Shown one piece after another: positions 39,163-40,263 of a stretch of DNA of 40,263 nt. The translations under genes and the position numbers were made by a program. The notes under the pieces are model-generated. The model did not search any database. It was given only the letters and a program-made list of their open reading frames with translations, and was not told the origin of the DNA. The DNA is from Halobacteriales archaeon QH_10_67_22 (GTDB lineage Archaea > Halobacteriota > Halobacteria > Halobacteriales > Haloarculaceae): contig PXQN01000002.1 in NCBI GenBank assembly GCA_003021305.1, forward strand, positions 2,263-42,525, in the 5' to 3' direction. Within the stretch, counting starts at the first letter, position 1. Every line of letters begins with the position of its first letter.

Positions 39163-40014
39163 ATGAGCAACGGCATCGGGGGGTGGTTCGAGACGCTGGG
39201 GTTGACCGAGTACGAGGCGACGGCACTCGAGGAGTTGTTGACGCTGGGTCGGACGACGGCCCCGAACCTCGCCGAGGCCACGGGGATCCCGAAAGCCAGG
39301 ATCTACGGCGTGCTCGACGCACTGTCCGACCGAGGGTACGTGAAAGTGGTCCCCGGTCGACCCAAGGAGTACCAGGCCAAGCCGCCCGACGCCATCCTGG
39401 ACCGTGCCGTCGAGAACCACCGCCAGAACTTCGAGCTGTTCGCAGACCGGGTCGCGGACATGCGAGAGGACTTTCTCGCGGAGTTCGAGCCGAGATTCGA
39501 GGCCGCGAGCGAGGACATCAGACCGGCGGAGGAACTGTTCCACGTCGTCGACGTGGGCGAATCGAGCGAACGCGAGACCCGCCGCCTCTACCGCGAGGCC
39601 GACGAGCGCGTCCGGGTCGTCACGAAGAGTTTCGAGTACTTCGACGCGGTGGAACCGGCCGTCGAGGCCGCCAGCGAGCGCGGCGTCGACATTTCTGTGC
39701 TGCTGCTCCACCCGTCGGAGCTGTCGACCGACCCGCGGGACGAACCGGCGATCCAGGCCGACATCGTCGACCGACTCACCGACGAGTATCCGGACGTCGA
39801 AATACGGTTCTCGACGGGGAAGCTCCCGTTCCGGGGGACGATGGTCGACCCGAGCATGGACTACGAGTCGGGGACCGCCATCCTGCTCGTCGAGGAGGAG
39901 GACGTCCCCAACCACATGCGCCAGGCCGCGATCACCGAGAACGGGTCGTTCGTCGCGGGCCTGAACCGGTACTTCGAACTGATCTGGGAGTACGAGAGCG
40001 AACCCCCAGAGTGA
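39163..40014 (+). CDS. TrmB-family transcriptional regulator
   Basis: The 283-residue protein has an N-terminal TrmB winged helix (SNGIGGWFETLGLTEYEATA, LEELLTLGRTTAPNLAEATG, IPKARIYGVLDALSDRGYVK and VVPGRPKEYQAKPPDAIL). A coiled-coil region and a PLD-like C-terminal effector domain (LYREADERVRVVTKSFEYFD, ERGVDISVLLLHPSELSTDP) follow. It is shorter than sugar-binding TrmB proteins, so the ligand may differ. ATG 39163 is used. A palindrome of TrmB type is present upstream, so autoregulation is likely. Confidence 0.88.
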   Translation: MSNGIGGWFETLGLTEYEATALEELLTLGRTTAPNLAEATGIPKARIYGVLDALSDRGYVKVVPGRPKEYQAKPPDAILDRAVENHRQNFELFADRVADMREDFLAEFEPRFEAASEDIRPAEELFHVVDVGESSERETRRLYREADERVRVVTKSFEYFDAVEPAVEAASERGVDISVLLLHPSELSTDPRDEPAIQADIVDRLTDEYPDVEIRFSTGKLPFRGTMVDPSMDYESGTAILLVEEEDVPNHMRQAAITENGSFVAGLNRYFELIWEYESEPPE

Positions 40015-40142
40015 CACTCGCGTCGAAGGGAATGGCTTTTCTCGCTGTTGGCACATCAGAGTGGTATGGAAGACCACCACTCCCGGCCGGTCCGCTCTAG
40101 ACCAGTCGGACGCGATCAGGGCCCGCGCGCGGTGAGCGGGAG
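40015..40142. other. Intergenic region
   Basis: No clear gene. A frame from ATG 40066 closes at TAG after 29 codons and is Arg/Pro-rich, not protein-like. Confidence 0.35.
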
Positions 40143-40263
40143 GTGTCGGTAGTGCTGGCGGACTCATCGGTGGCACTGGGCGTGCCCGTGTTCCAGCGCA
40201 CAGAGAAACTACGCGCGTTGCTGGAATCGGCGGCGACCGTCGAGATAGACACGGTATACGTCG
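40143..40263 (+). CDS. Partial protein, cut by window end
   Basis: From GTG 40143 to the end the frame reads VSVVLADSSVALGVPVFQRT, then EKLRALLESAATVEIDTVYV, still open at the last base. A strand (SVVLADSS) and a helix (EKLRALLESA) are visible, but the fragment is too short for a name. A TAG at 40098 closes the frame upstream. Confidence 0.35.
   Translation, partial: MSVVLADSSVALGVPVFQRTEKLRALLESAATVEIDTVYV

Overview
The window is haloarchaeal (class Halobacteria). GC content is high and the proteins are very acidic. Archaeal markers are present: aIF5A, Dph2, a METTL5-type methyltransferase, an AglJ-type glycosyltransferase, Mre11-Rad50, a TrmB-family regulator, a HalOD1 domain and several families found mainly in haloarchaea. 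Several genes have a TATA-like box about 25-30 bases before the start codon, as expected for leaderless haloarchaeal transcripts. The genus cannot be fixed from the sequence alone.

Layout. Positions 1-5.6 kb are a decayed stretch. A frameshifted zinc-ribbon membrane protein and fragments of two PPOX-type flavoproteins, a luciferase-domain protein, a Rossmann oxidoreductase, a HalOD1 protein and a CuA cytochrome oxidase subunit are mixed with intact tdk, a SHOCT protein, a TRAM protein and a small leaderless gene. From 5.6 to 13.7 kb come msrA, a large predicted membrane receptor that joins calcium-binding repeats to a winged helix, the mre11-rad50 operon, and three small minus-strand genes. 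From 14 to 21 kb come a two-wHTH protein, an FAD oxidoreductase lacking a usable start, an msrB-msrA operon, a DUF389 membrane protein, an FKBP isomerase and a zinc-ribbon protein. From 21 to 27.4 kb are a poly-gamma-glutamate hydrolase-like protein, a class III aminotransferase, an MgtC/DUF4010 membrane protein, an AI-2E-type permease, a PadR regulator and an amphi-Trp protein. From 27.6 to 40 kb lie housekeeping genes: folD, a Nif3-like protein, aIF5A, thiC, ylbF, dph2, METTL5, a rhomboid protease, aglJ and a TrmB-type regulator.

Mobile and repeated DNA. Five copies of an exactly 105-bp non-coding element with imperfect CTGTCGGACACAAG-type inverted ends, each flanked by TA, lie near 1.5, 4.3, 16.4, 20.5 and 38.9 kb. 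A single 103-bp element of another type sits at 4.4 kb. A third, 82-bp hairpin element occurs twice in full (15.2 and 25.8 kb) and once as a half copy (8.2 kb). All three types have TA at their ends, which suggests MITEs mobilised by an IS630-like transposase. Six of the nine copies begin directly at the stop codon of a gene.

Most notable points: (1) TA-flanked elements docked on stop codons; (2) thiC and ylbF, convergent genes that have both lost their stop codons at a shared junction, so each reads far into the antisense of the other; (3) the calcium-repeat / membrane / winged-helix receptor; (4) a good TrmB-type palindrome next to the start codon of a 35-residue Cys-rich microprotein and divergent to a TrmB-family gene; (5) a three-hairpin intergenic locus at 27.4-27.5 kb. 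Calls rest on reading the sequence and on family knowledge from memory; no database search was run.
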